26,826 nt of DNA, from positions 1 to 26,826 of the forward strand of contig JARFQH010000230.1 in NCBI GenBank assembly GCA_029287875.1, written 5' to 3'. The stretch is from Desulfobacteraceae bacterium (GTDB lineage: Bacteria; Desulfobacterota; Desulfobacteria; Desulfobacterales; SG8-13). The notes under the pieces are model-generated. The model searched no databases. It saw only the letters and a list, made by a program, of their open reading frames with translations, and was not told the DNA's origin. The translations under genes were made by a program, and so were the position numbers. This document shows positions 23,267-26,826 of this stretch, one piece after another; position 1 is the stretch's first letter, and every line of letters begins with the position of its first letter.

Positions 23267-23391
23267 GTTTTGTTATTCCTCTCTTGGGTATCTTACCGCC
23301 TGAATATGAAGCAATTTCAAATTTTTCACAACGAGTGGAAAGATTTTTATATAACCATATGAAATAACAGAATAATAGTGGTTATTAATTC

Positions 23392-23420
23392 TTGACTTTT
23401 TAATGTTTATAGGGTAAAAT
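23392..23420 (+). promoter_or_regulatory. Sigma-70 promoter for the 965-residue TPR protein
   Basis: TTGACT (23392-23397) and TAAAAT (23415-23420), each 5 of 6 bases from consensus, with an exact 17-base spacer in AT-rich DNA. Transcription would start near 23427, leaving a ~120-base leader before the ATG at 23549. Confidence 0.7.
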
Positions 23421-23548
23421 ATATAGTCGATTTGCAGTTTGTCAAAGGCAGATAAGACCGGTTGCGGAATGCCTGAAAAGCTCCCGACCCAATGCCATGA
23501 TCGGCATTACATATACAACCGATTTACAATAATGAGCGAGAGAACATC

Positions 23549-26446
23549 ATGGACAGATTTCAGCCAACCATCGGACCGAGACCGGCTGCCGATGCGATGA
23601 CATTTACTCATCCCCCATCGATGACTGCGGTGTCTAACGTGGTGACCGCCGATTACGGGAGACTGTCGAAACTCATCGAGAAACAGGTGAACAGGGCCAA
23701 TGGCCATCATGTCAAAGAGTTTCAATGGCAGTTGAATCAATTCGTTATCGATTTGAAAAAGCAATTCGATCGGGTGCTTGAAGAAAATCAACGTTTGCTG
23801 AAAACACTCGAAGAGCTGCAGGGCGGCCAGGATTATCTTCTGCAGCAACTGGAGTTACATCAAAAACGCGAAGAGTTGTCTATTCTGAGGGAGCAGCAAG
23901 ACGGCAAGCGGATCAGGGAACTTGAGAACAGGCTGTCATTTCTGCTTTTTGAACCGATACAAAACCAACGAATCGCCATCGACGCGCCGGAACTTCGACG
24001 GTTCGCCATCCGTCAACAGGAACTCTTAGAGAAGACTGAGGAACCGCAGGAAGTTCAGGGCATGGCCTTGACGCCATCCGAAGACGACCAGGCAGCCGAA
24101 ACCGCTCGGGGTGATTCTGGCAGTGATGTCGCAGACCCTTTTCCTGAAAGCGAAAATCCCGGTGCAGTTCCACTGCCAGGCACTGTCGAGAATGAAATCT
24201 CCTCCACTGATGAATTCGAAACCGCGGGAGAGGTCCCACCACTGGAGGCCCGGGGTGCTGACCTGGTCTCGGATGCACTCGTCGAAGACGTGTTGCCCAG
24301 CCAATTAGACGAAGAACCTGTGAATCAGCCACCGGAAGCAGGTGCCGCTGTCGATGAGGAGTCTGACATCATCGATTTGTTGGAGGAAGTGGTTGATACG
24401 CATCAGGAAGAAAACAGTCTGCTTTCCGAAGCGGCAGCGAGTGAGGCTTCGATACCCGACGCGAGGGCGCCCGAGTATATGAGTATGGTGGACAAACCTG
24501 TTGAAAGTTCTTCTCTAAACACCAACTTCATTTTACAGGATCCGAGTGGAGTGATGATGGAAGCCGGGGAGGCTGATCCTGAAGCGAAGGAAGCAAAGGA
24601 AGAGATAGCCTCGATCATCACGCTTCAGGATGAAATTCCTGACGTTCGATCGTTTGACGTCAGCCCGTCTATCGAAGGGGTCGAAGAGGCCAGTGGCCAA
24701 CTCGTAAAAGAGTTGTCGAACGAATCATTCGGCGAGACCCCTTTGGACGGTTCTAAAAACGCTATTTCACCTGATTGTCCGGTATCCCCCGGAATCGAAG
24801 AATGCCTTGAGACGGTCGAGGAAGCCGACACGAATACTTTCGAAATCATCGAACTCAAAGAAGACGCTATTGTCGGGCAGCCGGAAAATGATGCAGCGAA
24901 AGCGGTAACCAATTTAACGCATGAACCCGCGACAGCGCTGGTCGAAGAGGCCGTTGTCGAAGCCGCTGGTGAGCCGGTTGTCTCGAATGATACGGGATTT
25001 TTATCAAAGGAACAACGCAGGGAGACAACTGAAGCCAAGGCGCATTTTGAAAGCGGCAAACTGGCCTGTGAAAGAAAAGACTATGCAAAAGCGGTCGATT
25101 CATTTAACCGGTATCTTGAGCTGTCGCCGAATGATCCGCGCGGACCCTATAACCTGGCGATTCTGCACTATCGGTTGAAAGAATACACCCGAGCTGAGGC
25201 AAATGCCCGTAAGGCATTGGATCTCGGTTACACGGCCGCTGATCGTATTATGGCAAAAATAAAAACCAAAACCGAGCTAAAAGCCGAATCGAACATCGCA
25301 GTTGAAAAAAGCGTCTCTGATGCCTGGCTTGAAACCGAAACATTACACGATTTATCCTTGACGGAACCCGTCGCCGAATCCGAAGAAAAGGAGGAGGCGT
25401 CACACAGCGGCGCTGGGAAATCTCCCGATGCCGGTCTTCCTGTGACGCACGGAGCGGTCTTGGAGGATAACCTTTTTGAACCGGCGAGCATTGACCCATC
25501 TCGCGGCGCTATCGATCCGCTGTTCAGCGACGAAACCGCTTCTATTGATGTGGCAGGTGTGACGGCATCGCAGAAGCCTTTTCCGACGGTTCCGGATGAA
25601 CCGGGCGACTCGGCTGCAGCAAAACAGTTTTTTGCTGACGGAATGGCCGCTTATCAAAAAAAAGAGTACCGCCCGGCGGTCGAGCATTTCCGAGGCTTTG
25701 TGGCATTGATGCCGGATGAACCGAAAGGGCACTACAATCTTGCAATATTGCACTACCGTCTCAAGGAATACGAGACGGCCCTCGATTGTGCCAGACGTGC
25801 TCAGGATTTAGGCGCCGGGTCTACGCAGAAAATCATTCAAAAAATCGAATCAAAAATTGCACGGCAACGGTCTTTGGACGAGAAGAATGCCGTCGTTGAT
25901 GCGACACAGCGACTTTTCGAAGACCGGATGAATTTTCCAGTGACCGAAATCGATGATTCGACCGGCGCCGAGGATACCGCGTCGATCTGGGACGCCGATG
26001 AGCTGGGAGAGGAAATAAATCAGTCTCTTTTCTCCGTCGTGACAGAAGAAAACCAAAACGGCAAAAAGGACGATTTGATCGTGTTCGACTCGGCGGCGCT
26101 GGATGACAAGAACTTTGCCGAAGATGAGGCGGCCGGCTCTTCAACCACAGTGCCCGACGAAGGCGATCCGGAGCAGTTTTTTCAGAACGAACGGCTTATA
26201 AATATTTTTAAACTCGGCCAAATAGCCATTGACAACAAGGAGTACTTGAAAGCGATCCAACATTTTACAAAGGTAACGCATCTTGCGCCCCAGGATCCCA
26301 GAGGATATTACCACCTGGCCGAGGTGTCATTCCAGCTGCGGTTTTATGAAACCGCGCGCCAACACGCTAATCGGGCCATCGAACTCGGTTCGGCTGCTGC
26401 AAAAAATATTCTGAGCCAAATCGGCGCTCTTCAAGTGCCGGCCTGA
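23549..26446 (+). CDS. Large acidic protein with three TPR modules and N-terminal coiled coil
   Basis: A 965-residue soluble protein. The start ATG has GAGAG six bases upstream. Residues about 34-130 are a coiled coil (KLIEKQVNRANGHHVKEFQ; RVLEENQRLLKTLEELQGG). Residues about 165-490 are acidic and low complexity, likely disordered. Three similar TPR modules follow at about 492-575, 690-770 and 883-960, each with a pattern like YxxAVxxFxxYxxLxPxDPRGxYNLAILHYRLKEY, spaced by further acidic linkers. Modules 1 and 2 share the string YNLAILHYRLKEY exactly. There is no enzyme motif, signal peptide or membrane helix. It appears monocistronic. It probably scaffolds other proteins through the TPRs; partners are unknown. 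Confidence 0.85.
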   Translation: MDRFQPTIGPRPAADAMTFTHPPSMTAVSNVVTADYGRLSKLIEKQVNRANGHHVKEFQWQLNQFVIDLKKQFDRVLEENQRLLKTLEELQGGQDYLLQQLELHQKREELSILREQQDGKRIRELENRLSFLLFEPIQNQRIAIDAPELRRFAIRQQELLEKTEEPQEVQGMALTPSEDDQAAETARGDSGSDVADPFPESENPGAVPLPGTVENEISSTDEFETAGEVPPLEARGADLVSDALVEDVLPSQLDEEPVNQPPEAGAAVDEESDIIDLLEEVVDTHQEENSLLSEAAASEASIPDARAPEYMSMVDKPVESSSLNTNFILQDPSGVMMEAGEADPEAKEAKEEIASIITLQDEIPDVRSFDVSPSIEGVEEASGQLVKELSNESFGETPLDGSKNAISPDCPVSPGIEECLETVEEADTNTFEIIELKEDAIVGQPENDAAKAVTNLTHEPATALVEEAVVEAAGEPVVSNDTGFLSKEQRRETTEAKAHFESGKLACERKDYAKAVDSFNRYLELSPNDPRGPYNLAILHYRLKEYTRAEANARKALDLGYTAADRIMAKIKTKTELKAESNIAVEKSVSDAWLETETLHDLSLTEPVAESEEKEEASHSGAGKSPDAGLPVTHGAVLEDNLFEPASIDPSRGAIDPLFSDETASIDVAGVTASQKPFPTVPDEPGDSAAAKQFFADGMAAYQKKEYRPAVEHFRGFVALMPDEPKGHYNLAILHYRLKEYETALDCARRAQDLGAGSTQKIIQKIESKIARQRSLDEKNAVVDATQRLFEDRMNFPVTEIDDSTGAEDTASIWDADELGEEINQSLFSVVTEENQNGKKDDLIVFDSAALDDKNFAEDEAAGSSTTVPDEGDPEQFFQNERLINIFKLGQIAIDNKEYLKAIQHFTKVTHLAPQDPRGYYHLAEVSFQLRFYETARQHANRAIELGSAAAKNILSQIGALQVPA

Positions 26447-26447
26447 T

Positions 26448-26613
26448 CCTTAGGGCTCACTCAAAAATAACGTCACGTTCTGGACGCCGATGCATCCCGT
26501 CCGTCCGCGTTGCGAAAACTCGGAATATCCAGATATTCCTGCGTTTTCGCGCCTTGCCAGCCGGGCGCCTCAACGACCAAAATTGCGACCTTATTTTTTC
26601 GTGAACCCTTAGG
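26448..26613. repeat. 165-bp palindromic (MITE-like) element, copy D
   Basis: It starts one base after the stop codon of the TPR gene. The ends CCTTAGGGCTCACTC and GTGAACCCTTAGG are inverted, with AAAAATAACGTC facing GACCTTATTTTTTC. The inner section has a symmetric AATATCCAGATATT hairpin tip. It shares GATGCATCCCG, CGCGCCTTGC and CGGGCGCCTC with copy C at matching distances. The strong hairpin might also end or protect the upstream mRNA. Confidence 0.75.
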
Positions 26614-26634
26614 CCCTTATCATCGACCATCCGG

Positions 26635-26666
26635 AGGCAGCCGGTAGGTTTGTTGGCTGCCTTTTT
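26635..26666 (+). terminator. Intrinsic terminator
   Basis: AGGCAGCC pairs with GGCTGCCT across a 12-base loop, followed by T's to 26666. It is the first canonical terminator after the TPR gene, 189 bases past its stop and beyond repeat copy D. Confidence 0.8.
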
Positions 26667-26826
26667 CCCTTCCGGCCCGGATTCTCTTCCCCCGGTTTTC
26701 CTCTTTTCCGATTGAACATTTCAGATTGATGCCTTATATTCAAGTCCATCGAAAAAGCCAGATTTGCATGGTAAAAAACCAATTTGAACCTTCCGGCACC
26801 TCACGGGAGGGTACCCGGTAAATACC
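26667..26826. other. Gene-free tail of the window
   Basis: No gene, tRNA or repeat is recognisable in the last 160 bases. An ATG at about 26769 opens a frame that stops after 17 codons. Confidence 0.4.

Overview
The window looks like chromosomal DNA of a deltaproteobacterium, most likely a sulfate reducer of the Desulfobacterales / Desulfobacterota type. This is inference from protein content: an MglA/roadblock cluster, an EF-G of the 'GISAHIDSGKTT' subtype, an ERR-rich small basic protein, a small RTTLYDLIE protein, and the style of the DUF4388 and TPR proteins. GC content looks moderate and no phage, transposase or CRISPR array is visible.

Left part (1-3.7 kb): a truncated tRNA-Gly and a tRNA-Cys, then copy A of a ~107-bp element with terminal inverted repeats, a two-helix membrane protein, two small conserved proteins, a membrane-anchored SPOR protein on the minus strand, and an ftsH remnant that has lost its ATPase core and its HEXXH zinc site.

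Middle (3.8-9.3 kb): a DUF523-DUF1722 (YbgA-type) protein, a small helical protein with a good promoter and a strong terminator, a class II CPD photolyase, an LhgO-like FAD oxidoreductase 4 nt behind it, and a ribbon-helix-helix-like protein. Then come copy B of the 107-bp element next to tRNA-Trp (minus), copy C of a second, 165-bp palindromic element, and a small CxxC protein behind a near-consensus sigma-54 promoter.

Minus-strand block (9.3-13.4 kb): a RecA/KaiC-like P-loop ATPase, a solitary EF-G whose leader carries an intrinsic terminator, and an Smr-domain protein.

Main system (13.8-21.9 kb): nine co-directional, closely spaced genes: roadblock protein, MglA-like GTPase, coiled-coil protein, winged-helix-like protein, zinc-ribbon/HAMP membrane protein, a two-part conserved protein, a pseudo-receiver (phospho-Asp replaced by Glu) fused to a DUF4388-like domain, a second roadblock-like protein, and a PilB/GspE-type ATPase with an N-terminal TPR-like extension. 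This reads as a small-GTPase polarity or switch module wired to a type IV pilus or secretion motor. No other pilus genes are present. rsmG follows in the same direction.

Right end (22.8-26.8 kb): a YfcE-type phosphodiesterase (minus), then a monocistronic 965-residue acidic protein with three near-identical TPR modules. It has a clear sigma-70 promoter and is followed by copy D of the 165-bp element and an intrinsic terminator.
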